Below are positions 19,665-28,778 of a stretch of 64,000 nt of DNA, piece after piece. The notes below the pieces were generated by a model, which was not told the origin of the DNA, made no database searches, and saw only the letters and a list, made by a program, of their open reading frames with translations. Made by a program: the position numbers and the translations under genes. The DNA lies in assembly GCA_963820035.1 (NCBI GenBank), contig CAWFYK010000003.1, forward strand, positions 248,001 through 312,000, in the 5' to 3' direction. Source of the stretch: JAWWPG01 sp963820035. GTDB lineage: Bacteria > Actinomycetota > Actinomycetes > Propionibacteriales > Nocardioidaceae. The first letter of the stretch is position 1; each line of letters begins with the position of its first letter.

Positions 19665-19840
19665 TACGCCGCCGCCGTACCGGGAACTCTCACCATCACG
19701 CAGCTCGACTGCCTCCCGCGTTCCGGTCGAGGCGCCCGACGGAACACCTGCGGTGCCCGACGAGCCGTTGGCCACCGTTACCGAAAACCTGCACTGTGGG
19801 CCGCCCGCGTGAATCCAGGATCTCCAGGGCTGAAAACTGC
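19665..19840 (-). pseudogene. Enolase N-terminal fragment
   Basis: On the minus strand ALEILDSRGRPTVQV is followed, in a shifted frame, by VTVANGSSGTAGVPSGASTG and TREAVELRDGESSRYGG, the unmistakable start of enolase including the SGASTG loop. The match ends after about 60 residues. A truncated, frameshifted extra copy; the housekeeping enolase must be elsewhere. Confidence 0.75.
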
Positions 19841-20157
19841 GGTGAAGTCGTGTGACATGTTCCGGCACCTTCTCGCTGGGGTGGCTGCAACTTGACGCTA
19901 CCCCTGTTACTCGCAGGCGTGGCTACGCGAGGATCGAACGGACGTCTGGGCTTGCCACCCGCACCGAGCGGTGTTCGCCAGCTTTGCGATCAGCACCCTG
20001 CAGCATGTCGATAGCCGAGGGTCTGTCATGACGCCGCTTCCTGACGCGATTCTAGGAGGCGCGAGCCTCACGCTGGAGAACACCGCCGAGGTGTACGTCC
20101 AACACGTGCAAGTCAGGGCCCACCGTTGCGAGGACCGCTTGACTTCAGCCTCAGCGT

Positions 20158-20643
20158 TCAGGGCCTCTGCAGGGAAGCCGCGTATGCGGCTTCGGCAGCC
20201 GCTGCGAGCGTGGTCAGGGTCTGCTGAATCCCACGGCGCAACTGGCGGTCTCGTGGGATGAAGGTCTCCAGGATGCGGTTGGCCACCGGGCACCACAGGA
20301 ACTCGTAGGACTCAACGACTTCGGTCCCGGTTTCGGTGGGTGTGAGGAGGTAGCGCCAGCGGGTCTCTTCGCGACCGTCAGGGTGCACCACGCTGAATGC
20401 GAACTCTTCGCCTGGTGTGGCAGCGGTGATGATGCACTCGGTGCGCCACTTGACCGGACCCAGATGGTTCGCGCCAAGGAACCGGACCCCGACCGCAGCG
20501 CTGGTCGCGCCGTCGAGCCATTCACAGTTGTCGGTCTCAGGTGACCAGTCCCCCATTCGGCTCACGTCCGAGATCAACGCGTAGACGCATTCGGCCGGCG
20601 CAGCGACGTGAACACGCGCTACCCCATGGGTTGCTGAGGTCAT
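20158..20643 (-). CDS. SRPBCC family protein (polyketide cyclase/dehydrase type)
   Basis: A 161-residue START-like fold: HVAAPAECVYALISDVSRMGDW begins the first strand and helix, followed by FLGANHLGPVKWRTEC, GEEFAFSV, ETRWRYLLTPTETGT and a long C-terminal helix. Such proteins bind or convert small hydrophobic ligands. The ATG at 20643 is chosen because homology begins a few residues later. No operon partner is evident. Confidence 0.8.
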   Translation of the reverse strand: MTSATHGVARVHVAAPAECVYALISDVSRMGDWSPETDNCEWLDGATSAAVGVRFLGANHLGPVKWRTECIITAATPGEEFAFSVVHPDGREETRWRYLLTPTETGTEVVESYEFLWCPVANRILETFIPRDRQLRRGIQQTLTTLAAAAEAAYAASLQRP

Positions 20644-20753
20644 GTCGGGAGCGTAACTCCGTTGCCGTTGAAGGCATGCCGCCCGGACCATGGCCGGGGG
20701 CCTGCCACGATCACGGTCGACTACTTCGAATGAGGATTGCGCGACGCATCCAC

Positions 20754-20994
20754 TTACTCGCGGTGGCCCACCGGCCGAGCCCAAGCTCGCGGCTGGAGGT
20801 GATGGCTAGGGCCTCCAGCGGCCGGATGTAACGGTTGACGTGGACGGGACAGATCGCGGTGGCGGGTTTGGGCCGCGATGCGGTTGAGCGGGGAACCCGG
20901 CAAGCGTGGCGATGGTGGCGTGTCCGGCGCGGAGGGAATCGGCGGTGATCCGGGTGCCGTCGGCTTGTGTGCGGGCACGGAGCAGCCGGGCCAT
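20754..20994 (-). pseudogene. Tyrosine recombinase C-terminal remnant
   Basis: One frame reads RITADSLRAGHATIATLAGFP (the R-x-x-G-H variant region around the catalytic box) and the next LNRIAAQTRHRDLS followed by a shifted NRYIRPLEA-like tail. This is the last third of a site-specific integrase with frameshifts, unrelated in sequence to the integrase at 8315. Confidence 0.6.
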
Positions 20995-21059
20995 GACGTG
21001 GCCCGAGATCGGCTAAGGGGCTGACGCGGGCTCCCCAGACACGATGCGATTCGGGTCGA

Positions 21060-22196
21060 TCAGGCCGTCAGCGTGCCAGCTGCGGCCGCGATGGCGGTGG
21101 CCGAAGCGGAGACCTGGTCGGAAGTGGTGTTCCTGCCCAGGGACAGCCGGATCGCCCCAGCGGCCATCTCGGCGTTCACCCCCATCGCAACCAGCACGGC
21201 CGACGGCTCGATTTCTCCTGTGTGGCAGGCCGATCCGGTGGAGGCGGCGATCGCCGGGCAGATGGCCAGCACGTCCAAACCGCGGGTGCCGGGGACGGAG
21301 ATGCTCAGCGTGTTCGGCAGCGCGTGCGCCAGGTCGCCGAGCCGGACAGTGCCGGGGATCGTCGCGGCGAGCTCGGACCAGAGTTGGTCGCGCAGGTGAC
21401 CGATCCGCTCGGCATCGGCGCTCAGGTTCGCCGCGGCAAGAGCGCACGCTGCGCCCAGGCCGACGACGCTGGCCACGTTCTCGGTCCCGGGCCGGATGCC
21501 GTGCTCCTGGCCGGCACCGACCACGACCGGGTCGATGGGGGTGCCGCGACGGATGTAGAGGGCGCCGATCCCTTTGGGGGCGTAGCACTTGTGCCCGGCG
21601 ATCGACAGCAGGTCCACGCCCAGGTCGTCGACGTCGACGGGGATCTTGGCTACGGCCTGTGCGGCATCCGTGTGGACCACCGCGCCGCGAGCGTGCAGGG
21701 ACTCGGCCAGTTCCCTGATGGGCTGGATGGTGCCCACCTCGTTCCGGGCCAGGATCAGACTGCCCAGCCCGACCGGGGAGCGCTCGACGCTGCAGGCGCT
21801 CGGGGCGATCCGACCAGCGCCGTCCACGGCCAGGGTGGTCACCTCCCAACCAGCGGCGGTCAGTAGGCGGGTGGGTTCGGTGGTGGCGGGGTGCTCAACG
21901 GCGCTGGTGACCACGTGCATGCGTCCGGCCTGGATGGCAGCCGCGGAGCCGCGGATGGCCAGATTGTTCGACTCGGTGCCCCCGGAGGTGAACACGATCT
22001 CGTCCGGGTGGGCGCCGATGAGGGCTGCGACCTGCTCTCGGGCGGCTTCGACGCCGGCTTTGGCGGCCCGACCGTACGGGTGGTCGCTGGACGGGTTTCC
22101 GAAGTGGGTGGTCAGGTAGGGCCACATCGCCTCGGTGACCTCGTCCGCGACCGGGGTGGTGGCGTTGTGGTCCAGGTAGATCGGCGGATTGCTCAT
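21060..22196 (-). CDS. Cysteine desulfurase (NifS/IscS class)
   Basis: A 378-residue PLP enzyme. It shows IYLDHNATTP, TSGGTESNNLAI, NEVGTIQPI, HTDAAQAVAKIP, the PLP-binding Lys in SIAGHK203, and the persulfide-forming Cys in STGSAC324. Length and motifs fit group I cysteine desulfurases, which release sulfur from cysteine for Fe-S clusters or thiolation. Its ATG overlaps the MFS gene stop (ATGA). The GntR-MFS-desulfurase operon suggests a role in import or catabolism of a cysteine-like or sulfur compound rather than housekeeping ISC; that is inference. Confidence 0.92.
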   Translation of the reverse strand: MSNPPIYLDHNATTPVADEVTEAMWPYLTTHFGNPSSDHPYGRAAKAGVEAAREQVAALIGAHPDEIVFTSGGTESNNLAIRGSAAAIQAGRMHVVTSAVEHPATTEPTRLLTAAGWEVTTLAVDGAGRIAPSACSVERSPVGLGSLILARNEVGTIQPIRELAESLHARGAVVHTDAAQAVAKIPVDVDDLGVDLLSIAGHKCYAPKGIGALYIRRGTPIDPVVVGAGQEHGIRPGTENVASVVGLGAACALAAANLSADAERIGHLRDQLWSELAATIPGTVRLGDLAHALPNTLSISVPGTRGLDVLAICPAIAASTGSACHTGEIEPSAVLVAMGVNAEMAAGAIRLSLGRNTTSDQVSASATAIAAAAGTLTA

Positions 22197-23494
22197 GGCC
22201 GCCTTCGCGAGACGTGGGTCTCGTACATCCGGATGGCGACGAGCAGGCCAGAGGCTGCGGTGAGCGCGGCGACGGTCCATACGGCGGCGCGGACGCCCCA
22301 CAGGTCGGCGACCACTCCGGAGAGGATGGCTCCGACGGCGAAGCCGCCGTCGCGCCAGAGTCGGTATATCCCGACTGAGCGTGCTCGCCAGGCGGGGTGG
22401 GCGACGTCGCCGATCGCGGCCAGCAGCGTGGGGTAGACCATGGCTGTCCCTGCCCCCAGGAGCACCGCAGCCAGCGCCCAGAGTCCGAATGTGTTCGCGG
22501 CCGCGACGATTCCGAGGGCGACCGCCTGGGTGAGCATGCCGGCAACGATCAGGCGTTTGCGGCCGATCCGGTCCGAGAGTGCCCCGGTGCCGAGCTGGCC
22601 GAGGCCCCACACGGCTGGGTAGAGCGCGGCCAGGATGCCGATCCTTCCTAGGCTGAGTCCTGCGGTGGCGAACAGCAAAGGGAACAGCCCCCAGGCGAGT
22701 CCGTCGTTGAGGTTGTTGACCATGCCTGCTTGGCACGCCGAGGACAGCGCCGGCTCGCGGAAGCTGGTCTGGACGAACACTTCGCGTTGGGTGAGATGGG
22801 CGTGCAGGTGTGCGTCGCTGCCATCGGTGCGCCTGACATGGTTGAGTGCCTCGGCTGCGGCGTAGCCGCGGGTCTCGCGTACGAACAGAGTGGACACGCC
22901 GAGTCCGAGGGCGGCGAAGGCGATGCCGAGGTAGAAGGGTTCGGGACGGAGTCCGCTCTGGGCTGCGATGAAGCCGGTGGCCAGTGCGGTGGCGGCGACC
23001 GCGCCGTAGCCGGCGGCTTCGTTGAGGCCCATGGCGAACCCTCGCCGGTGCGGGCCGACCAGGTCGATCTTCATGATGACGGTCGTGGACCAGGTCAGGC
23101 CCTGGCTGATCCCGAGCAGCACGTTGGCGACGATGACCCACCACCAGGTGGGCGCCCAGATCAACATCAGGGGCACCGGTACGGCGACCAGCCACCCGGC
23201 GACCAGCACAGGTTTGCGGCCGTAGCGGTCCGACCAGGTGCCGGCGAGGTAGTTGGTGGCTGCCTTGGCGACGCCGAACGCGAGGATGTAGGTCATTCCG
23301 GCGGTGTAGGCGTTGAGGTGGAACTCCTGTTCTGCCAGCAGCGGCAGGACGGTGCGTTCCTGGCCGAGCATCCCGCCGACCAGGGCGTTGACCGCGACAA
23401 GCAGGGAGAACTGGGCCAGATTGGCGCGCAGCCCCAACAGCAGGGGCGGGTGCTCGGCCCCGCGTGCTCGACAGCCCGCGCCAGACGGGTTCAC
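22193..23494 (-). CDS. MFS transporter
   Basis: A 433-residue, 12-helix major facilitator. The signature loop between helices 2 and 3 is GTWSDRYGRKPV and the corresponding second-half loop is GALSDRIGRKRL. It starts with a GTG that overlaps the gntR stop (GTGA) and its stop overlaps the desulfurase start, so the three genes are tightly coupled. The substrate is unknown. Confidence 0.88.
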   Translation of the reverse strand: MNPSGAGCRARGAEHPPLLLGLRANLAQFSLLVAVNALVGGMLGQERTVLPLLAEQEFHLNAYTAGMTYILAFGVAKAATNYLAGTWSDRYGRKPVLVAGWLVAVPVPLMLIWAPTWWWVIVANVLLGISQGLTWSTTVIMKIDLVGPHRRGFAMGLNEAAGYGAVAATALATGFIAAQSGLRPEPFYLGIAFAALGLGVSTLFVRETRGYAAAEALNHVRRTDGSDAHLHAHLTQREVFVQTSFREPALSSACQAGMVNNLNDGLAWGLFPLLFATAGLSLGRIGILAALYPAVWGLGQLGTGALSDRIGRKRLIVAGMLTQAVALGIVAAANTFGLWALAAVLLGAGTAMVYPTLLAAIGDVAHPAWRARSVGIYRLWRDGGFAVGAILSGVVADLWGVRAAVWTVAALTAASGLLVAIRMYETHVSRRRP

Positions 23495-24303
23495 CCAGGC
23501 ACTTTACTGATCCTGGTTCCGGAGGCGAACGGCTCGCCGAGGACGTAGCCCCGGCCCGAAGAGAACTCCGCCAACAGGGAAAACCGGTCGCCACGGATGA
23601 CCGTGTGTCGGTACTCCACTGGGATCCCGTCCGCACGTCCGATGCGGTCGATCTCCAGGGCACCCGTCGCGGCGTTGATGCGGAGGAGTCGGCGCTGGGT
23701 CGTCGTGGGGGTGACCGCCCGGATGTGCTCGTAGCCGTCCTCGATCCTGATGCCGGTGCGCGATGCGAGCTCGACGTACAGGGCCGTATGGGTGAAGTCG
23801 CTGTCCAGGAGCGGCTCGCCCAGGCTTGCCGGCAACCAGACGGTGTCGAGAGCGAGCGGTTCGTCGGATGCCAGGCGCAGGCGCTCGAGATGGAAGAGCG
23901 GTGTGGCGGCGTCGAGCTTGAGCCGGTCTGCGGCCACGGGATCAGTGGTGATGTCGCGAGCACGGATGACGCTCGTCTGCGGCAGTCCGGCGGACTCCAC
24001 GGAGGCGAACAACGAGTACACCGCTCCCAGCGGCTGGGTGATCAGCGGCCCTTCGGCCACCCGAGGTCGGCGACCACGGCCGGCGATGACGGTACCTTCG
24101 TTGCGCAGGCGTTGCACGGCAGCGCGGACGGTGTGCCTACTGACGTCGTACTCCTCGGCCAGGGCAAGTTCACCTGGGAACGCTTCGGTGAACGCTCCCC
24201 CGGCCAGGCGGCGGGCGAGGTCGGCGTACAGCTGCGCCCACAGCGGTGTGCCGCTTCGTCTGTCCAAACGTCCAGCTGACCGGGGGCCGCGGCGCCCGGT
24301 CAT
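23491..24303 (-). CDS. GntR family regulator (HutC/UTRA subfamily)
   Basis: A 270-residue regulator with an N-terminal winged HTH (LAEEYDVSRHTVRAAVQRLR, then EGTVIAGRGRRPRV) and a C-terminal UTRA ligand-binding domain (TPLFHLERLRLASDEPLALD, later RADGIPVEYRHTVIRGDRFS). First gene of the operon with the MFS carrier and the cysteine desulfurase and divergent from the MBL-rhodanese/SQR pair, so it may respond to a substrate of the transporter. Confidence 0.9.
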   Translation of the reverse strand: MTGRRGPRSAGRLDRRSGTPLWAQLYADLARRLAGGAFTEAFPGELALAEEYDVSRHTVRAAVQRLRNEGTVIAGRGRRPRVAEGPLITQPLGAVYSLFASVESAGLPQTSVIRARDITTDPVAADRLKLDAATPLFHLERLRLASDEPLALDTVWLPASLGEPLLDSDFTHTALYVELASRTGIRIEDGYEHIRAVTPTTTQRRLLRINAATGALEIDRIGRADGIPVEYRHTVIRGDRFSLLAEFSSGRGYVLGEPFASGTRISKVPG

Positions 24304-24483
24304 GCGATCAACTGCTCTCCGGTGGCGAACCTAGAGGGCATTGCGGACATCTCATTGGAGAGCAGCGCCCTAGCGGCAGTCGCTGGGGTCGAATCAGCTC
24401 GGGGGCTTGTCGAGGAACGCAAATGACCGTACATTTCAGAGATCCTACGCGTTGGCGCTACACCTCCGGAAGGACGGCAGCCG

Positions 24484-25878
24484 ATGGTCAAAATCGTGCC
24501 GATCGAGACGCCCACGTTGGGCGATCGAAGCTATCTGGCTCATGACAGCGAGGTTGCTGTCGTGATCGACCCGCAGCGAGACATCGACCGGGTGACCGGG
24601 CTGGCTGCCGAGCTCGGAGTCCGCATCACCCACGTCGCAGAGACACACATGCACAACGACTACGTCAGCGGCGGGCTGGCACTGGCCTCCGCGACCGGCG
24701 CGGACTACCTCATCAACTCCGCGGAACCGGTGCGCTTCGACCGCCACGGCGTCAGCGATGGCGACAGCATCAGGGTGAACGATGGCCTGACCGTGCACGT
24801 CCTCGCGACCCCCGGTCACACGTTCAACCACCTGTCGTACTGCTTGGAGTCCGACGGAGAGGTCGCCGCAGCGTTCACCGGAGGTTCGCTCCTGTACGGC
24901 TCCACGGGGCGCACCGACCTGTTGGGACCTGAGCACGCGCAGGCACTGACCCACCACCAATGGGCCTCGGCCCATCGGTTGGCCCGCGAACTCCCGGACG
25001 AGACCCCGGTCTTCCCCACACACGGCTTCGGCAGCTTCTGCTCCGCTACTCAGTCCGACGTCCGTGAGTCGACGATCGCCCGAGAGAGACGAGACAACCC
25101 GGCTCTGAGCCTCGACGAGCAGCAGTACGTCGAGACGTTGCTGGCGGGGCTCGACGCCTGGCCCACCTACTACGCGCACATGGGGCCTGCGAACCTCCAG
25201 GGGGCGAAGGCGCCAGATCTCGCACCGCCGCGGCGGGCCGACTCCACCGAGATCCGCCGACGTATCGAGGCCGGCGAGTGGGTGGTCGACCTCCGTGACC
25301 GCGTGGCATTCGCCTCCGGCTTCGTGCCCGGATCCTTCTGTCTGTCGCTGGACAGGAGCTTCGCCACCTACCTCGGGTGGGTCCTCCCGTGGGGCTCATC
25401 GCTCACGCTGCTCGGGGCGACCCCTGAGCAGGTAGCCGAGGCCCAGCGTGAACTGGTGCGGATCGGGATCGAACGACCCGCGGCAGCCGCCACGGGACGT
25501 CCGGAGGACTGGGCCGGGGGGGGCACTCTGGACTCGCTGCCTCTGGCAAAGTTCGGGGACCTGGCCCGGGCCCTCGCCGATGGACGGAAGGGCGACCGGC
25601 CGGTGGTCCTCGACGTCCGTCGACGCCTGGAGTGGCAGGAAGGCCACGTCGACGGGGCCGTGCACATCCCCTTCAATGAGCTGCCCGACCGCGCCGACGA
25701 GCTCGGACCCGGTGATGTCTGGGTCTACTGTCACACCGGCTACCGCTCCACGCTGGCGGCCTCGATCCTGGCCGCCCGCGGCCGCCGTGCAGTGAGCGTC
25801 GACGACGAGTACGAGAAGGCCGTGGCCGCCGGAGTCCAGGTGGTCCACCCGGAAGCCCCCAAGGAGGGTCACGAATGA
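24484..25878 (+). CDS. MBL-fold/double-rhodanese protein (persulfide dioxygenase-like, atypical metal site)
   Basis: 464 residues: a metallo-beta-lactamase domain (1-240), a first rhodanese domain lacking the catalytic Cys (about 250-330) and a second with an intact loop C416-HTGYRS. The metal site departs from ETHE1-type dioxygenases. The usual HxHxDH is H55-M-H57-N-D59-Y60, GHT keeps H112, but the bridging Asp of FTGD is Gly (FTGG, 131-134). It may therefore be a rewired enzyme or a sulfur-transfer protein. GGAAGGA precedes the ATG. It overlaps the SQR gene by four bases, so the two act together in sulfide or persulfide handling. Confidence 0.85.
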   Translation: MVKIVPIETPTLGDRSYLAHDSEVAVVIDPQRDIDRVTGLAAELGVRITHVAETHMHNDYVSGGLALASATGADYLINSAEPVRFDRHGVSDGDSIRVNDGLTVHVLATPGHTFNHLSYCLESDGEVAAAFTGGSLLYGSTGRTDLLGPEHAQALTHHQWASAHRLARELPDETPVFPTHGFGSFCSATQSDVRESTIARERRDNPALSLDEQQYVETLLAGLDAWPTYYAHMGPANLQGAKAPDLAPPRRADSTEIRRRIEAGEWVVDLRDRVAFASGFVPGSFCLSLDRSFATYLGWVLPWGSSLTLLGATPEQVAEAQRELVRIGIERPAAAATGRPEDWAGGGTLDSLPLAKFGDLARALADGRKGDRPVVLDVRRRLEWQEGHVDGAVHIPFNELPDRADELGPGDVWVYCHTGYRSTLAASILAARGRRAVSVDDEYEKAVAAGVQVVHPEAPKEGHE

Positions 25879-27089
25879 ACGGATCCACCACCCGGCAGGA
25901 CCACCATCGAGTCGTCATCGTCGGCGGCGGCACCGCCGGCATCACGGTTGCCGCCCGCCTTCGCCGGGCCCGCATCGATGGCATCGCCCTCGTCGAACCG
26001 TCGGACGTCCACTACTACCAGCCGCTGTGGACGCTCGTCGGCGGCGGCCGGGCGGCCGCCAAGAGCACTGTGCGAGCTGAAGCGAAGCTGATCCCCGACG
26101 GCGTGTCGTGGGTCCAGGAGGCGGCGGTCGAGGTCGATCCCGACGAGCAGACCGTCTCCTTGGCTTCGGGGCGCCAGCTTCACTACGACTATCTCGTCGT
26201 GGCGCCAGGGCTCCAGCTGAACTTCGACAAGGTGGCCGGGCTACCAGAGGCGCTGGGGTCGCGGGGCGTGTCCAGCAACTACCGTTTCGACCTTGCCCCG
26301 CGCACGTGGGACTTCATCTCAGGAATGCGAGGCGGCACCGCCCTCTTCACGATGCCTCCCGGTCCCATCAAGTGCGCTGGCGCTCCTCAGAAGATCGCCT
26401 ACCTGGCCGCGGACTGGTGGCGCAGCAAAGGGCTGCTCGAAGAGACCCGGGTCATCCTGGTCTTGCCCACCGCCGCGATGTTCAGCCAGCCGGACTGGGC
26501 AAAGGTGCTCGAAGGGATCGCGGCCGGATACGGCATCGAGGTCCGCAAGGAGGCGCAGCTGGTAGAGGTCGACGGCGAAAGCAACAGAGCCGTCATCTCC
26601 GACACCAAGGCCGGCACCAAGGAGTCGATCGACTACGACCTTCTCCACGCCACTCCGCCCCAGAGCGCGCCAGACTGGGTGAGGAGCACGAAGCTGGCCG
26701 ACCCGGCGAGTCCCTTCGGCTACGTCCACGTGGACCAGTACACCCTCCAGAGCCCGACCTGGTCCAACGTCTTCGCGCTCGGCGATATCGCCAACCTGCC
26801 CACGTCGAAGACCGGTGCCGCCGTTCGGAAACAGGCGCCCGTGCTCGTCGCGAACCTGCTCGACGATATGCGGGGCAAGCCCGCCAGCAGTCGGTACGAC
26901 GGATACACCTCGTGTCCGCTGGTCACCGCCCACAACCGGATGCTGCTTGCCGAGTTCGACTACGAGCTCAAGCCAACGCCATCGATCCCCTTCATCGACA
27001 CCATGAAGCCGCGTTACGACATGTGGCTGCTCAAGCGGTACGGCCTGCCGGCCCTGTACTGGAACCTGATGCTCCACGGTCGCAGGTGA
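25875..27089 (+). CDS. sqr: Sulfide:quinone oxidoreductase (type II-like flavoprotein)
   Basis: A 404-residue FAD protein. The dinucleotide fold VIVGGGTAG is at 14-22, a second FAD motif FALGDIANLPTSKTG at about 300-314. Two redox-active Cys candidates fit type II SQR: C167 in PGPIKCAGAPQK and C347 in GYTSCPLV. The C-terminal YDMWLLKRYGLPALYWN amphipathic stretch fits membrane docking. It oxidises sulfide and passes electrons to quinone, with sulfane sulfur handed to an acceptor. The upstream MBL-rhodanese protein is translationally coupled and is the likely partner. Confidence 0.88.
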   Translation: MNGSTTRQDHHRVVIVGGGTAGITVAARLRRARIDGIALVEPSDVHYYQPLWTLVGGGRAAAKSTVRAEAKLIPDGVSWVQEAAVEVDPDEQTVSLASGRQLHYDYLVVAPGLQLNFDKVAGLPEALGSRGVSSNYRFDLAPRTWDFISGMRGGTALFTMPPGPIKCAGAPQKIAYLAADWWRSKGLLEETRVILVLPTAAMFSQPDWAKVLEGIAAGYGIEVRKEAQLVEVDGESNRAVISDTKAGTKESIDYDLLHATPPQSAPDWVRSTKLADPASPFGYVHVDQYTLQSPTWSNVFALGDIANLPTSKTGAAVRKQAPVLVANLLDDMRGKPASSRYDGYTSCPLVTAHNRMLLAEFDYELKPTPSIPFIDTMKPRYDMWLLKRYGLPALYWNLMLHGRR

Positions 27090-27641
27090 ACCTTCACGGG
27101 GCTCCAACGTCGCAACGCCGGGGCAGCGGCCGCGACGCCGCGCCGAATGAGGTCGACGTTGAATTCGTTGCGGTTCACAAGGACCCCGGGGGCTGGGTTT
27201 GTCTCCACCGAACTCGACAAAGGGATACACGCATGAACGCGGTGTTCGGGCTATTGGATCCGGGCGAGCGCGCTCGCTCTGCGAGGCAGGGGTGGAGATA
27301 CGCTTCGCGGGTACAGCAGCGATGCAGACGCAAGTCCGCCAAGGAGGCAGCATGTCCGCCACCCCGGCCAACCGCGCCGACACGCAGCCTGTTCATCCCG
27401 GCTGCTCGCACTGACCCTGCTGGTCACCGCACGCGGCCGCACACCGCGACGCGTGCCTGGCCGCCGCACGAGTCCACGTCATGAGAACGGGCGCACGATG
27501 CCGGTCAGGCTGCCGACGCGACCGCTCAGGACTTACGGCGCAGAGGTGCGCGTCGCGCGGACACTCCGCCGGTCTCCGAGGTCGGGCCGACGCTGACCGC
27601 GCTGTGAAGGTGTTTCTATGCCGGCCGGGTGCGAATCGGAG
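27090..27641. other. Intergenic region with one tiny ORF
   Basis: About 550 bases between the convergent sqr and mrp genes. A 20-codon frame (27352-27414, MSATPANRADTQPVHPGCSH) has an excellent AAGGAGG site. Adjacent frames continue with hydrophobic residues (LLALTLLVTA), so it may be the start of a decayed membrane protein. Nothing else is recognised. Confidence 0.45.
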
Positions 27642-28778
27642 TCACATCACGGAAAGCGGCAGAGATCGGCCGACGAGGCTGCGGCGGAGCACGGGAAGTG
27701 CGGCGGCGATCCGCCGGAGCTCGTCGACCGAGCGGGATTGGGGCGCGGAGACCATCGCCGGCACCCCGGAGTCCCCGGCCTCGCGAAGGTCGATGTCGAG
27801 CGGCACCCGGCCGAGCAGCGGCGCGTCGATGGAATCGGCCAGCCGGTCGCCGCCCCCGCTGCCGAACAGCGCGGTGCTCTCGTGGCACGAGCCGCAGACG
27901 AGCGCGGACATGTTCTCCACGACCCCGGCGACCGGCATCCGTGCGTTGCGAGCCATCCGACCCACCCGCGCGGCGACGGTCTGCGCGGCGGGCTGTGGAG
28001 TGGTCACCGCGATCAGCGCGGCGTCGGGCACCAGCTCGAGCAGCGACATGGTGATGTCGCCGGTCCCTGGCGGGAGATCGATCAGCAACACCTCGAGCTC
28101 ACCCCAGTGGACGTCGGTGAGGAACTGCTCGAGCGCCTTGTGCAGCATCGGGCCGCGCCACACGACCGGCTCCTCGTCGGTGACGAAGAAGCCAACTGAC
28201 ATCAGCGAGACACCATGCGCCTCGACCGGGAGCATCAGCCCCTTCAGCGCGACGGGGGCCCGTCGTACGCCGAACAGGTGCGGGATGGAGTAGCCCCACA
28301 CATCGGCGTCGAGGATGCCGACGCGCTTGCCCTGATTGGCAAGGGCGACCGCGAGGTTGGCGGTGACGGTGGACTTGCCGACCCCACCCTTGCCGCTCGC
28401 CACGGCGTAGACCTGGGTAGAGGAATCAGGTCCGAACCGGTGTCCACCCTGAGGGGTGTCACCCTGGAGTCGGGCAGCCAGCGCCATCCGCTCGTTGTCG
28501 CCCATCGCGCCGAAGCTGACCTCGACGCGCTCGACGCCCGCGACCGCACTCACGGCCACGGTGACGTCCCGGGCCAGGGTTTCCTTCATCGGGCAGGACG
28601 GGCTGGTGAGCCTGACGGTGACCTTGACCGCGCCGGACCGGTCGATCTGGAGGTCGCCGACCATTCCGGCCTCGTCGAGGGGCAGGCGCAGCTCCGGGTC
28701 CTCCACCGTGCCGAGCGCCGCCTCCACCGCGGCGAGATCGACCTCGATGCTGGGACGGCGGCGGGCCAGGAGACTCAC
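27642..28778 (-). CDS. Mrp/ApbC-type P-loop ATPase (Fe-S carrier)
   Basis: 378 residues: an N-terminal MIP18/DUF59 domain (1-95) and a deviant Walker A ATPase (SGKGGVGKST at 128-137, LIDLPPGTGD). C295-G-S-C298 is the CxxC motif that binds a bridging cluster in this family. Mrp proteins deliver Fe-S clusters. It is the last gene of the molybdoenzyme operon and overlaps the catalytic subunit gene (GTGA), so it probably matures the many clusters of this complex. Confidence 0.9.
   Translation of the reverse strand: MSLLARRRPSIEVDLAAVEAALGTVEDPELRLPLDEAGMVGDLQIDRSGAVKVTVRLTSPSCPMKETLARDVTVAVSAVAGVERVEVSFGAMGDNERMALAARLQGDTPQGGHRFGPDSSTQVYAVASGKGGVGKSTVTANLAVALANQGKRVGILDADVWGYSIPHLFGVRRAPVALKGLMLPVEAHGVSLMSVGFFVTDEEPVVWRGPMLHKALEQFLTDVHWGELEVLLIDLPPGTGDITMSLLELVPDAALIAVTTPQPAAQTVAARVGRMARNARMPVAGVVENMSALVCGSCHESTALFGSGGGDRLADSIDAPLLGRVPLDIDLREAGDSGVPAMVSAPQSRSVDELRRIAAALPVLRRSLVGRSLPLSVM

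Noticed and set aside
19891..20157. Possible gene or transposase fragment before the SRPBCC gene
   Set aside because: Open frames exist on both strands but none shows a family motif or a supported start.
22197..23963. A 967-residue protein ending in the cysteine desulfurase
   Set aside because: The extra 589 residues are out-of-frame readings of the MFS and GntR genes; the desulfurase has its own ATG at 22196 overlapping the MFS stop.
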